DNA of 64,000 bases, from NCBI GenBank assembly GCA_002914845.1, contig JXTC01000265.1, forward strand, positions 314,865 through 378,864, in the 5' to 3' direction. The notes under the pieces are model-generated. The model searched no databases, was not told where the DNA came from, and saw only the letters and a program-made list of their open reading frames with translations. This stretch comes from Trema orientale (taxonomy: Eukaryota > Streptophyta > Magnoliopsida > Rosales > Cannabaceae). Every line of letters begins with the position of its first letter. Position 1 is the first letter of the stretch. Made by a program: the position numbers and the translations under genes. This document shows, piece after piece, positions 1 to 11,124 of the stretch.

Positions 1-112
1 TTTTTTGCGTGACATGCTAACGTAGAGTCAACATTATATCTTCAAATCACAAAATATACGATGCCTTTTTTTTTTTTTTTTTGCGTGACATGCCAACGTA
101 GAGTCAACATTA
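1..112. repeat. Tandem pair of a 36-bp sequence, period 76 bp
   Basis: A sequence starting with a T-run and then GCGTGACATGCTAACGTAGA occurs at 1-36 and again, almost unchanged, at about 77-112. The first copy is cut by the window edge, so the array may continue to the left. No gene is associated with it. Confidence 0.6.
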
Positions 113-194
113 GGCGCCAAAAAGTTCCGCATTTTGAAGAGAGAATGTTCTGGTAACCTAGATTATTGATTTTCAAGGTTAAAGATGGATGATT

Positions 195-1108
195 AGTGGC
201 AGAGTCAGAAAAATATTTAGAGGGGAACATAGAAATCAAAATTTTAAGCTAGCTTAAATAAAAATTCAATAAAGATTAATTTGTTTATATATTTTTCTAA
301 GTTTAATCTCGAATATTTGGATTATAATCTAAAAATAGTTTTCTTAACTTTTGTAGTTGTAATAAGATATATAAAAGTAATTCTTACTTTATTTGATGTT
401 ATAGTATCACTGTTTTCTCATTTATAAAATAATGAGTGTAATTTTTATTTAAAATACCTTCTAAATTAGAGACTAAAAACTCACTTATTTTATAAAATTT
501 ATAAACTAGGAGAAGAAAACAAAAATGATATAAAATTTATAAATATGTATCCCTTTACATAATACATTTGTATTACAAATAAAATGTCATAACTAAATAG
601 GTGGGTGAATTTTGTTTTTTTTTTGTTTTTTTTTTTTGAAAATGAAACTATGTGAGTGAATTGAAAAACCTTTTAAAAAATACAAATATAAGACATTATT
701 TTTTAGACCAATCTTCCAAAAAATATGTGTATAAATACACACATAAATATCACATATATCTAATATAAAAATACTTTTTCCAATTTTATATATTGCCTAA
801 TAAGATATAATAGTTGCTAGTTTTTTAAACTAAATAAATTTTAAGGAAAAAATAAGTTGTTGATAAAAGTTAAAGGAAATAAAGATAAAAGAGATGAAGA
901 TAAACTATAAGAAATTTAAAATTAAATAGATTGATGACATTTAAGAATTAGAGAAATAACTAATCTAATTTTAAATGAATTAAATGTAAAAAGTTTAAAT
1001 TCAATGAAAAAATACATATGCAAAAATATAAATATATATAATTTAACCAAAAAAATAAAAAATCCAGAAGAGTATATGCCCCCTTTGCCTTAACGTGGCT
1101 CTGCCCCT
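195..1108. mobile_element. Possible inverted-repeat element (GGGGC-GAGCCA type)
   Basis: The stretch is AT-rich and has no convincing ORF. Its left end (AGTGGCAGAGTCA) is matched by the reverse complement of its right end (GGGGCAGAGCCACG), which suggests an old non-autonomous DNA element of a kind common in dicots. A similar CAGAGGCGGACC motif is near 63,551. I see no clean target duplication, so the limits are uncertain. Nothing else is recognisable in the first 1.3 kb. Confidence 0.3.
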
Positions 1109-1859
1109 GTGTATGATATAGAAAGTAAAAAAGAAAAGAAAAGAAAAAACTGTCCAAAACCAGCCCTGTATAGAAATATTATGGTACGATCCTAACAAGC
1201 TTGGAATAAAGCAAAAGATTGTGTTAAAGCTTTCATAGGGAAAAGGAAAAGTAAAAATGAAAGAGAAAAAGATTAAAGCATTACACAAGAAGAAAAAGGA
1301 ATATTATGGTACCAAAGGGTAAAACCTCGTGAATCATGCGGAAGCCCCAAGCCAATGAAAAGGTTTTTGTATTTCATTGTCATGAGTGCTTTGTTTTCTA
1401 GAAGTACTAAATGCATTTTTTATATATATATATATTTAAAAAATACCAAATATATATTTTTTGTACTCTCTAGTTTTATTATTTGGTACATGACTTTCAT
1501 TATCTAATTTAATATTTAATAATATAACAAATTATAGTGAAATCTACTTGTTAACCATGAAAAAAAAGTATAAATGAAAATATAAGTAGTACTCTTTTTG
1601 TCTTTTGTTGAGAGGATTTGTTTTGTCGTTTTGCTAACTGTTTTTGTACGTTTTCTTTATACCTGCCACATAGAGGAATCACTTGTTTATACATAAATTA
1701 ATTTCCATTGAAACTTAGAAAATTTCTATTAAAACATGGATTAAAATACTTCTAATGGAAAATATATATACATGCTAAGGCAGAGTTTAATGTACTAAAG
1801 TCGAAAATTTGAAATTTAGTACTTATACGATGATCACATGAGCTATATATATATATATA

Positions 1860-2097
1860 GGGCACCAATCCAGTAGGTATTTTTTTTTTTTTTACTTATG
1901 TATAGGTATCAATTTGTCCAAGGAAATTTTTTTTACACATTTTTTATATTAAAAAGTAAGAGAGAGAAATAACATTAATAATAGACGTCTTTTCATGCAT
2001 ATCATTATAGCCGTTGGATCGCTATTAAATGATGATCTAACGGTTAAAAAAAATACCTACACATAGGTTAAAAAAAAATACCTACTGGATTGGCTAC
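1860..2097 (-). mobile_element. MITE of the CCAATCCAGTAGG family, copy 1
   Basis: The terminal inverted repeat starts GGGCACCAATCCAGTAGG, then a T-run, and is mirrored at the right end (A-run, CCTACTGGATTGG). It sits between TA microsatellite runs, consistent with a TA target. Subterminal motifs include AGCCGTTGGATC and a CCTATACATAGG-like palindrome. It is inverted relative to the copies at 10,407 and 25,424, judged by the position of the GCCGTTGGAT block. It has no coding capacity. Confidence 0.75.
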
Positions 2098-2510
2098 TAT
2101 ATATATATATGTGATAATATCCAAAAAAAAAAAAAAACTCACTACGTTTTACTTTTTTGCAAAAAAAAAAAAAAAAACCGTGCCTTTTCTTTAATATCAA
2201 ACAAAATCTTTTCTTTATATTTTTCTATCAAATTTCATCAAATTCACATATAAAATCATAATTAAAGTTAAAATTATTGAAAGTGAATATTTGTAACTTT
2301 TGAAAAATCAGATATCAGAATTCAAAAAAAAGAATATTTGTTTGTTTAAAAGCTGTTACAGTTAGAATTCTAAGAAGTTGCAGATCATTCACTGGTCTAG
2401 ATGGTTGCCTTCCAGCGAATTTTGTGGATTCCAATCGATAATTTAGAAGAATAAATTTTTTTTAACAAAAATTTTAAACTCTAATTTTGACTATGTATGT
2501 GAATCTTGTA

Positions 2511-3507
2511 ACACCCAGGTCCAAGCCCAACTAGTGGTCTACTAGCCTCCCCGACCCAGTTACTACCTACTTCCAACTAGAGTTATAAATATGGTCCACC
2601 CAGCCCGGCCAGACCAAAATAGAAATTTGGGCCAGGCCGTGACTAGTAGCGGGCCGGGCTGGCTCGGTCTAGAAGTCTAAAAATGAGGCCCGACCTGGCC
2701 CTATAGCCCGATGGCTAAATATCGGGCCGGGCCAAAATCGAGCCGGCCTGGTACTATTTCATAAAATATTAGTTTTTTAATACTAATTACAAAAACGATA
2801 AAATATTTTTTTTTTAAAAAATTGACTACCAGACTAGCCTAGCCCGGCCTACCTTGGCCCAATCCGGGCTGTGAATAGTGCCAGGCCAGCCCGAACTGGG
2901 CCCGGGCAAAATTTGTAGGCCGCGGGCCAGTCTGTTTGGCCTGGCCTATATTTACAACTCTACTTCCGACTGGTCTTAAGTGTTACACTAAGCTTGCATT
3001 GTCCTTTGTGGGGGCCATTATAGGTTTTGTCTCATTTGGAAAATCTTACCTCAAAATGCATCCCCAACTCTATTTGAATCCAAGACCTCCACTCTAAGAA
3101 GAACTTAGCTAGTACCTAATTGTTCTACATTTTTATTCTAACACTCGGGTCCAAGCACAACTGATGGTCTACTAGCCTCCCCAACCCAGTTACCACCCCT
3201 TTTTGATTGGCCCAGAGTATTACGCTAAGTCTGCATTGTCCCTTATAGTGCCAGCTAAGCTTGTAAGTCATTCATAAGATGGAGGTCTTGGGTTTAAATA
3301 GAGTTGAGAATGTGCTCTGAGGCAAAATTTGCCAAAAGAGACAAAACCTGTTGTGGACCCCACAGAGGACAATGTGGGCTTAGCATAATACTTTCAACCA
3401 ATTAGAAAAGGGTGGTAATTAGGCCGTTTTAGGCCAGTTGGAAGGGGTGATAACTGGGCCAAGGGCGCTTGGTAGACCACCGATTAGGCTTGGACCCAAG
3501 TATCAAA
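2511..3507. repeat. Inverted-repeat (foldback) structure with a third terminal copy inside
   Basis: The left end (AACACCCAGGTCCAAGCCCA) is matched by the reverse complement of the right end near 3,480-3,507 (TACTTGGGTCCAAGCCTAAT). The same terminal sequence occurs again in forward orientation at about 3,143-3,240. Shared internal blocks include a GGTCTACTAGCCTCCCC-like block, CATTGTCCTNTGTGGGG and CAAGACCTCCA. The arms are several hundred bases long. It looks like nested or partly duplicated copies of one foldback element, and a hAT-like MITE has inserted into the left arm. I found no equivalent in unit B. Confidence 0.6.
2578..2962. mobile_element. hAT-like MITE, GC-rich, with 8-bp target duplication
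   Basis: Terminal inverted repeats are TAGAGTTATAAATAT on the left and the complement of ATATTTACAACTCTA on the right. The element is flanked by CTTCCAAC (2,570-2,577) and CTTCCGAC (2,963-2,970), an 8-bp target duplication with one difference, as expected for hAT elements. The interior is rich in GGCCCGGCC-type motifs around an AT-rich centre, in strong contrast to the surroundings. It has no transposase. Confidence 0.75.
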
Positions 3508-3791
3508 AACCTAGTGAGATTTGATTAAAAAATACAAATAAATGATTTTACTTGATATTAATGAAAGAAGAGGATTTTTTTTATAAAAGCCTAAAAGTCA
3601 TGGATTTTATTTTATTTTATATTATCCCATATAAATATACTGTATACTTTTGTCTAATTTTTATGACAAATTAATTAATCGTAAGAATTCGTACATACGT
3701 ACATTTATTTTTGGCCTAAATCCTATTGTTTCACATAATATTTCATCTTTTTTCTCCCTCAAAATTTACATCAAAATCTTGTCAAAATTAT

Positions 3792-3943
3792 GGAGGCGGC
3801 TATAGTAGGGGCGCCCCTACGTAAGGCCCCTGTTTATACACCGTTTAATGGGAATCTGTGGGAAATCTGTTTATACACAGATTCCCATCAAACGGTGTAT
3901 AGACAAGGCCTTATGTAGGGACGCTCCTACTGTAGACGCGCCC
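3792..3943. mobile_element. Small hairpin MITE, Mutator-like, 9-bp target duplication
   Basis: Two arms of about 60 bases, near-perfect inverted repeats (including TTTATACACCGTTTAATGGG and its complement), are separated by a short loop. CAAAATTAT flanks both sides (3,783-3,791 and 3,944-3,952), giving a 9-bp target duplication typical of Mutator-like elements. It is absent from the matching position in unit B (about 22,750), so it inserted after the duplication or was lost from B. Confidence 0.75.
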
Positions 3944-4304
3944 CAAAATTATAGTTACATCCCCTAAAATAAAAATACGTACAGTAAAACACTTAGCAAA
4001 AATTGAAAAATTAATAAAAATTTTACCACTTAGCTATTTTACTTTTTTAATAAAAGACAATTAAATATTATTTTAATATAATTAAACCAATTCACAATAA
4101 CATGAAAATTTAATGGATAGAAACAAAAAAAATTTAGTCAAATTATTTGATTAGAAAAATGTGTATGTGTACACTTGTTTTAATTTTAGAGGTGGTGGTA
4201 TAGTAGTATAATTATTTTTGGTCCATATATATATAGGTATTAGTGCAATTTGACATAAAATAGGATATGTTAGTGTAATTTTCTTTTGGATTTTGTTTCA
4301 TATT

Positions 4305-4612
4305 TTTTTTGATAAAGAAAAGAAGAAAGAAGGGGCGATCAGTGTGGCAACTCTCTTTGAGTGTCACCACAGGAGCTTTTTAACTCCGGTAATAGAAATG
4401 TTTGCTGAGAGCCCTTCAGACAGGCCTTATCCCATCAGGTGATAGAGTGTGTCAGCTTAGCCCCATCAAATAGAGCAGTGGGGGAGGGTCTATAAGGAGT
4501 CCAAGGAATTAGGGCCAGGGAAGTTAATCTCCTGTTTAATCTGCGCAAACCACGCTTGAACCTCGATCTCCAGGCAGAACCTCACAAATCACCACCCCAC
4601 TTAGTGGTTTTT
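4305..4612. mobile_element. Unclassified insertion private to unit A
   Basis: The sequence on each side aligns with unit B near 23,100-23,200, but this block of about 300 bases does not. It has a more even base composition than its flanks. On the minus strand it contains GGTTCAAGCGTGG, which resembles a tRNA B box, so a SINE origin is possible. I see no clear tail or target duplication. Confidence 0.4.
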
Positions 4613-5592
4613 TCGTATTTAATTCTCCAATAAATTGTTTATTGTACACCAACTAAAAACAATTGTTTAGACAACTCTATTACTAGAGAGTATTATAAGT
4701 AGACATAAAACAATAATTCAAAGAAATGTCAATAATCCTGGGCTACAATATTTGTCCACAAAAACCAATCATTTAATGAAATATGGTTGTTTTCTGCTCT
4801 TTATACTATAATCTCACTTATGTGGCCATTTAACAGCCGTCTGTGATAGAACTTTTGAAAGATTGATGGATGAATATTGTTAATTTGAGCTCTAAATGAA
4901 AAAAAACAAAACAAAAAGAAAAAAAGAGAGATCAAATTGCCGTACAAATGAAACATTATAGAGATCAATGGGACAAAATCTCTCTATTTCAAAAAACCTT
5001 AAATGAAATTTTGGATGAAAAATACAATGGATACCAAGAAAAGAAAAATGTCAGTACTTAAATACCGAAAAAAAAAAAAAGAAAATTGACGACTAATATG
5101 CCAAACCCAAACGTGTAAAATATTAGATAGTGTCATTTACCTTTCAAATTATGCAATGAATAAATAAACAAGCAAAAATTGTTAAGACGTTCAGTATATT
5201 CTAATTCCTATAATGTTTAATTAATTCCTCATGTTATTTTGGAATTAAATACAAAAGAAAGCACGTAACGAAACTAGAAACTGTCTTAAATGAAAACTAA
5301 GTAAATGTTAAGTTATAGTTCGGATACAATATATATCCCACCAAAATAATGAGGCACGAGTACTCAAAGTGAAAATGTTATAAGCCTAAATAAAATAATT
5401 ACAGATGGATAAAATGCAGATTTTAGGAATCAAGAAACTATTTTTCGGGAGAGTGAACACTGAAAGACGTTCAACTTTTTTACTCTGAGGTATCTATGTC
5501 CAAATTTGCACTTATAGGTCCATAGATAAACCCATTAATTTAGACTACAGTACTAGCTAGATCATCACTTTATAGAACTTCGTTATAAATTA

Positions 5593-6771
5593 GACTTTTT
5601 ATTACCAATACTCACCGAACTCAAAATAATTAAATAAAATTAATTTTAAACTCAATTTTTTAGAGTAAAATCTCCTGAACTTGGAATAATTTAGTAAACT
5701 TAACCTTTAACTCTATTTTTTAGAGCAAAAACCCCCTGAAATCCCATAATATTAGTTTTATTAGGAAAAAAATATTTATGTTGGTTTTTTTTATTGTTAA
5801 ATGCTTATTCTCTTATTTATGACTTTTAGGCCTTTATTATTATATTTTTACTTTACGTTAATCTCTTTTAATTTTTTTCTATCCAAAACTATTGTCAATC
5901 AGTACTTGCCCAAAAAGTGCTCATTTCAAAAAATTAAAAAAATTTTATTGAGTTCCAATATAGATCTATTTTGGTCCAAATATTCATATATCTATAAGAG
6001 AGGTATACATTTCTTCTTTTTTTTTTTTATATTTAAATTAAGATTTATAGAACTAACTATACCATTTTTCATCTTATTTTTTCTTTAGTTACGGTTCTTT
6101 CAATTTTGTTATTAAAAAAAAAATCTCATGCTCATTTAGAAGTCCTTATAAAAATAATTAAAAAAAAGTGCCTATATAAGTGTCAACAAAAAAAAAAAAA
6201 TTGCCACAGGATATATATTTTGTTTTGCCTAATTTACAGAGGAATCGTTTTTTTTTTTAGAAATATGTCCTCTATAAATTAGGCAAAATAAAATATATAT
6301 TTCTCTTATAGATATATGAATAATTGGACCAAAGTAGATCCATATTAGAACCCAATAAAAGTTTCCGATTTCTTATATTCATCTCAAATAAAAACTCCTT
6401 TTTTGTTTTTTTAAATAATAATTTATCTTTATTTCTAATTTTATTCCTACTGAGATGAGCATTTTTTGGACAAGTACTAATTGACAACAGTTTTGAATAG
6501 AAAAGACTAAAAAGAATTAATGTGAAATAAGAATATAATAATAAGGACCGAAAAGCCACAAATAAGAGAATAAAGAATTAATAATAAAAAAAACTAACAT
6601 AAATATTTTTTTTATAACAAAACTAATATTAGGAGATTTCAGGGGGTTTTACTTTAAAAAAATGAGTTCGAAGTTAATTTTACTAACTTGTTTCGAAATT
6701 AAAAAATATTAGATTCAGAGTTAATTTTAATAAATTATCGTTGTTTCAGGGTTTTGGTAATAAAAAAAACC
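5593..6771. mobile_element. Long foldback MITE, Mutator-like, 9-bp target duplication
   Basis: The left arm (5,593 to about 6,090) and right arm (about 6,240-6,771) are inverted copies of each other: the ends read GACTTTTTATTACCAATACTC and the complement of GGGTTTTGGTAATAAAAAAAA. TATAAATTA occurs on both sides (5,584-5,592 and 6,772-6,780), a 9-bp target duplication. Unit B has the unoccupied site near 23,735-23,755 (CCGTAAATTATTAG). The two open frames inside (about 95 codons each, one per strand) are mirror images of the same arm sequence and are not genes. Confidence 0.8.
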
Positions 6772-7082
6772 TATAAATTATTAGATTAATGATATAATTG
6801 CTTTTGTGCTGGCAACTTAGTGCTATTTTCTTATTCCCTTTTAAAAGTGATACAAGGACAAATAATAATAATAATTAAAAGAAAAGTGATAAAGACAACA
6901 CTCAACAGTACTACCAAGGCATATAATTGAGCATATCAAAAGGTGGAATATTAATAGGGTCTACTGATAAGATAGTTAATTATGCTAATCTGCTGCCAAC
7001 AACCAAACTCCATACAATAGTTGTACTCATACTCACTGTACGTACCGAACCCTTTGCGCTTCACTCTTGCTTCACCACCCAC

Positions 7083-7088
7083 TATAAG
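7083..7088 (+). promoter_or_regulatory. TATA box of the unit A RALF-like gene
   Basis: TATAAG lies about 125 bases before the ATG, and the aligned position in unit B reads TATAAAT. The sequence after it is conserved between units (for example AAATTCCGTCGGTT), consistent with a transcribed 5' leader of about 95 bases. Confidence 0.5.
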
Positions 7089-7208
7089 TAGTATGCACGG
7101 TACTAAAAGCATTGTTGCCAAGAGAGAGCAGTTAGGATTACTACTACGTACTAAATTCCGTCGGTTCTGAATTCGTAATTGAGAGAGAGAAGAAATACAT
7201 TTGTACTA

Positions 7209-7622
7209 ATGTACGCCGTATATAAAAGTAGTAAGGGAGGAATATCGTCATGTCCGACTTTTCCTCCTGCAGCGGCCACGGCGGCTGTGGCAGTGATCCT
7301 GATGATGAGCACAATTAACTGTTGCGCAGCGGCCGTTCTTGCGAAAGGGAATGCCACATATGATCGTTACTGCATCAATGGCGGGGTGGCGGACGAGAAC
7401 TGCCTCATTGCCGAGGACATGGACTTGGAGTTTTTGATGGATTCTCACGTAAGCCGAATGCTGGCGGACGCAAAACCTCATCCCGTCAGTGGAGCGACCG
7501 AGATCCAGGGCAGCGCTATACAACCCTGCGGAGAAACGAGACCAGGTGAACCCAACTGCATGGACGGAGCCGTGTCGAGGCCCAAGGGACTAAGCACATA
7601 CGACAAAAATCCACCGCTGTGA
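7209..7622 (+). CDS. RALF-like secreted peptide precursor (unit A)
   Basis: The product is 137 residues with no intron. I chose the ATG at 7,209 because it aligns with the ATG of the unit B copy; the frame is open a little further upstream but has no other ATG there. A hydrophobic stretch at residues 21-42 (alanine-rich, then VAVILMM) is the likely signal sequence, after an unusually long n-region of about 20 residues. The pro-region has CINGG...ENC (C55, C65) followed by an acidic LIAEDMDLEFLMDSHVSRMLA (residues 66-86), which closely resembles the conserved pro-region of RALF precursors; RMLA fits a site-1-protease-like RxLx motif. The C-terminal part has one cysteine pair, C107 and C117 (C-x9-C, with RPGEPN before the second Cys), as in the first RALF disulfide. 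YISY and the second cysteine pair are absent. Known RALFs act in the apoplast on CrRLK1L receptors, and one such receptor gene lies 5 kb downstream. Assignment to the family is an inference from the pro-region and cysteine spacing. Confidence 0.7.
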   Translation: MYAVYKSSKGGISSCPTFPPAAATAAVAVILMMSTINCCAAAVLAKGNATYDRYCINGGVADENCLIAEDMDLEFLMDSHVSRMLADAKPHPVSGATEIQGSAIQPCGETRPGEPNCMDGAVSRPKGLSTYDKNPPL

Positions 7623-8310
7623 AAGGGGCATGGGTGAAGTCATTTCCCCTATTTATATTATATGTGCTTCTTTCTCTTTTATCTAGTTTGACTAATCTTA
7701 ATTATTTTCCATTTTTTTTAAATCGGATTTGTGTAATCTAGATAATTATGTGTGTACTAATTAATATTGCTTAATGAGAGTGTGTCTTAGTATCTTTTGT
7801 CTTTGTGTTCGCGGCTCACTAGCAAATCAGCTAAATAACAATTAGATCACATTATTGGTGCACCCAAAAAAAAAAAAAAAACAGGTCACAAGGGTCGCTG
7901 CCAGCTGGTTGGAAAACACAAGGCTATATAATATAATAGGGATAATACCAAAAGTAATAATTGCATTCAGGAAAAAAAAAACAAAAGTAATACTCTGTTG
8001 GTCTAAATACCATGTTCAATCTTGTTTTTGTTATGGAGAATCCGAAAATCCATTCCGTTTTCTAAACAAAATATAAATGTATGTATATAACACTAACTAA
8101 TTTCATTTAAATCAAATGACAATAATTCCCTTACAATGTATGAGGTATGGATATATTCAAACATTTCTTTAAAAAAAAACTTTACGATTATTACCAAACA
8201 CATAAAATTAACATCTCATTACAAAATTAAACCAGGAACTCGCAAGTTATTTTTTTAGGGTATTACTTTGTGTTTTGTCTACTTAATAAATTTTCTATAC
8301 ATTAGTCCAC
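7623..8310. other. 3' flank of the unit A peptide gene
   Basis: The first 200 bases align with the region after the unit B peptide gene (for example TGTGTGTACTAATTAATATT and a GCGGCTCACT block), so they probably include the 3' UTR. The rest is AT-rich with no supported gene. Confidence 0.5.
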
Positions 8311-8441
8311 TAGGCCTAGCTTAGTATGTGGGGTGGGATGGAGTGGGGTTTGGGTCTTGAGTCAGGAGTTAGACTCTCTGAGTTTTTTTTTTTTAATAAG
8401 TGGATGTCATTAGTTAAATTCTATATTTAAAAAAAAAAACT
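8311..8441 (+). mobile_element. Degenerate tRNA-derived SINE
   Basis: The 3' part (AATAAGTGGATGTCATTAGTTAAA followed by a T/A-rich run and poly(A)) matches the 3' end of the SINEs at 8,894 and 19,115. Weak A-box-like (TAGCTTAGTATGTGG) and B-box-like (GAGTTAGACTCT) sequences precede it. Target duplications are not clear. Confidence 0.45.
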
Positions 8442-8685
8442 TAAAAAGAAATCTTCGTAAAAAAAAAGACTAGACTAAGAGAGAATACGAGGAATAACTG
8501 CTTCATTATATAAGCCTAATCAAAACAAAAAGAGAAAATAAATAGTAACAGTAATAGGAATGAAATTAGAATATGAACATGGAATAGAAAAGAAAATAGA
8601 TTCATATGTATTGATTGCCATTTTGGAATAAGTGAATTAATCAAGATTATTATGTTTGGCCTTTCAAGAAAAAAAAAAGATTATT

Positions 8686-9735
8686 ATGTTTGGTTTAGTG
8701 TTAAATGGAATGGAATTAAAATTATATTGACCAAATTACTCTTACCCGTAATAATATTAGACTAATAATTAAATTGATAAAATTGAATTTTTTTTAAGAA
8801 ATAAATATTATTAGGAGAAAATATATAAATTTATTACTAAAATGATGTCTTTTTTCTGAGTAAAAAATGATATCATAAGTATGAGAATAAGAAGCCAACT
8901 GGGGTTAGCTCAGTTGGTCCAAGGTTTGAGGGTTGTGTGTGTGTGTTTGGGGGGGTCAGGGGTTCAAACCTTGGTAGTGTGTGTGTGTGTGCCATTTTCT
9001 TTTAATTTGTAGTAAGTGGTGGTCATTAGTTAAGCCTCACTTTTTAAAAAAAAAAAAAAAAAAAAAGTATCAGAATAAGAAAAGTTCAACCGTGTGAAGC
9101 GACCAGGAAGAGATGATAGACTTAAAATAGGAATTTTATTAGTTGGTAATTCATGCCTGCCGTTACAATTTTGCCGCGGAATCTTTATACCCAAGAGCCC
9201 AAGATCATCTCGTCAAAGAAAGAAAAAAAAAAAAGGCTGCAGATCAAATAGAACAGAAAAAATTAAGTTCCTAAAAGAATAATTCAAATCACACAAAATC
9301 ATTTACAAAATAATTGACTCCAGACTTTCCAAATAAAGATCTAAAACAAATTATGGTGTTTACATTGTGCGATCTACATCCATTGATATTTTTAGTTTAC
9401 TTTCAAATATAATATAAATTTTTTAGATTTAAGAGAAAAAAAAAGGACAAATAAGTTGAAACTCAAACTCTTAAAAGAAGTATATAAATGGGTATAAGAT
9501 GGAGGTGAAGGGTGGAAAGAGAGAGGAAGAAGAAAGAGGCAGAGGGTAATTTGGGCACAAACTTAGTCTTTCAATCACTTTAGTTTAGGAAAGCCAATTC
9601 ATTCATATAAGTGAATAACAATTACCATTGGAATAGACTTTCAAGTATTCAAAATTAAATTAAACAAAGGAATGAGCTCATTCTAGGAACGAGAATTCTA
9701 TTCTATTATCTATTTATTCCAACCAAACACCAAGT
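8686..9735. mobile_element. Possible Harbinger/hAT-type MITE carrying a SINE
   Basis: The left end (TTATGTTTGGTTTAGTG, then AATGGAATGGAAT) is matched by the complement of the right end (TATTCCAACCAAACACCAAGTG). This TTTGGTT-plus-GGAATG pattern recurs in the MITEs at 29,881 and 62,606. The SINE at 8,894-9,065 is inside. The interior has no gene; the ORFs there are low-complexity. Confidence 0.4.
8894..9065 (+). mobile_element. tRNA-derived SINE, copy 1, with target duplication
   Basis: It has a tRNA-like head with a pol III A box (GTTAGCTCAGTTGG) and B box (GGTTCAAACC), then GT runs, a body ending GTGGTCATTAGTTAAGCC, and a poly(A) tail. It is flanked by AGTATGAGAATAAGAA (8,878-8,893) and AGTATCAGAATAAGAA (9,066-9,081), a 16-bp target duplication with one difference. 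These are the hallmarks of LINE-mobilised SINEs. Confidence 0.9.
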
Positions 9736-10406
9736 GTCATCTATTTTCTATGAAACCAATTAATTTTTTAATTAGCTCTATCCATTTAGCATATAGTATA
9801 CCTACAAATATACCTCTAAAGCAATGTTTAGTTAGATGAAATTATTATATTACTCTTTTAGTATATATTTATCTTTGAGTTGTTTTTTTCTATCTAATAG
9901 ATAATAATTAACTACAATGTTTGTATTTACTTATATAAATATAGTTATATTCACAAAATAAATATCAGACACATAGTTTATATTATTCAAGTTCGTGAAA
10001 AAACTCAAAATAACATTATATGCACAGTGTCATAAAAGATGTTCTCATCAATTTATAAATCTTATCTTTTAAGATAATAGAATTCGAACCACATATATAG
10101 AATTAGTCATTCAGTAAGACAAAAAGATAAAAGTAATCTTGCGATAAAGTAGAATATTGAGTTATCTCTTGCAATAATGAGGGCTAGTGCGAGAAGATGA
10201 TGAAAGAAGTGTTATCTCTTGTCTTTGTGGCCGTAAGGGAATAGGCGACATATGTTTCTTTCTTTCCTAATAGATTTTTCAGTCGTTTTGAGAGAACTTG
10301 CAAAAATTCGTTACAACAAAATAATAATAGATATAATTAATGAATGCGCTTGGATCTCTTATCATATATATATAATATATATATATATATATGTATATGT
10401 ATATAT
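9736..10406. other. AT-rich intergenic stretch
   Basis: No gene or clear repeat is recognised. It ends in TA microsatellite runs that border the MITE at 10,407. Confidence 0.5.
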
Positions 10407-10642
10407 GGTTGTCAATCCAATAGGTATTTTTTTTTTTTATGGGTAGGTATTTTTTTTTAGCCGTTGGATAATCATCTAATGGTGATCCAACGGCTATAAT
10501 GAAGTGCATGAAAAGAGTGCATCATTAATGCTCTTTCTCTCTCTTACTTTTTACAATAAAAAAATGTGCATACTAAATTTTCATTGGCCAAATTGATACC
10601 TATGCATAGGTAAAAAAAAAAATACCTACTAGATTGGTGCCC
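10407..10642 (+). mobile_element. MITE of the CCAATCCAGTAGG family, copy 2
   Basis: The left terminal repeat GTCAATCCAATAGG plus T-run is mirrored by TACCTACTAGATTGGTGCCC at the right. The AGCCGTTGGAT block is near the left end, and TA runs lie on both sides. Internal sequence (CATTAATGCTCTTTCTCTCT) is shared with the copy at 25,424. It is noncoding. Confidence 0.75.
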
Positions 10643-10663
10643 ATATATATATATATATAGTTC

Positions 10664-10885
10664 TTAATCTAAAAGGTATTTTGTTTTACTTATTTATAGT
10701 ATTTTTTTTTAGCTNTTGATCTAGCAACTACCATAATTTATTTGAATAGTTGAAAAAAAAATAAAAATAAATATTCATTGTTAAATAATTTTTTCTTTTT
10801 ACTTTTTATCATGGAAAAATGTGTGTGATAAATTTTTATTAAACAAAACAATACTTATGATATTTTTTTTTTTTTTTTTTTTTTC
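10664..10885 (+). mobile_element. Degenerate copy 4 of the same MITE family
   Basis: It follows copy 2 after a short TA run. Weak matches remain to the terminal repeat (TTAATCTAAAAGGTATTTTG) and the interior (AAAATGTGTGTGATAAATTT), and it ends in a long T-run. One ambiguous base is at 10,715. The limits are uncertain. Confidence 0.45.
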
Positions 10886-11124
10886 ATTTGGTGGTTATTA
10901 GCTGCGTGGCAGAGATGATGATACCTGCAAATAGTTATAATTTTTTTTTTTTGAGGAAAATAGTTACATTTCTTGTAATTGCCTTTAAGGGGGAAAAAAA
11001 ACAAATCACATTAGATGGGTCATGGACACGTACTACTAGATAGCTAGTGGCGAAAAGGAAAATTGAAAATTAGTCGTGGTACATTTTAGTATCTTATCTT
11101 CCAATATAATTGTTTCAATGAAAA

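Noticed and set aside
5801-6559. Two opposing hydrophobic open frames of 95 codons
   Set aside because: They are mirror images from the two arms of the foldback element at 5,593-6,771 and translate low-complexity sequence.
8940-9000. A tRNA gene, suggested by A and B box sequences
   Set aside because: The sequence lacks a cloverleaf-length body, has GT runs and a poly(A) tail, and is flanked by target duplications, so it is a SINE.
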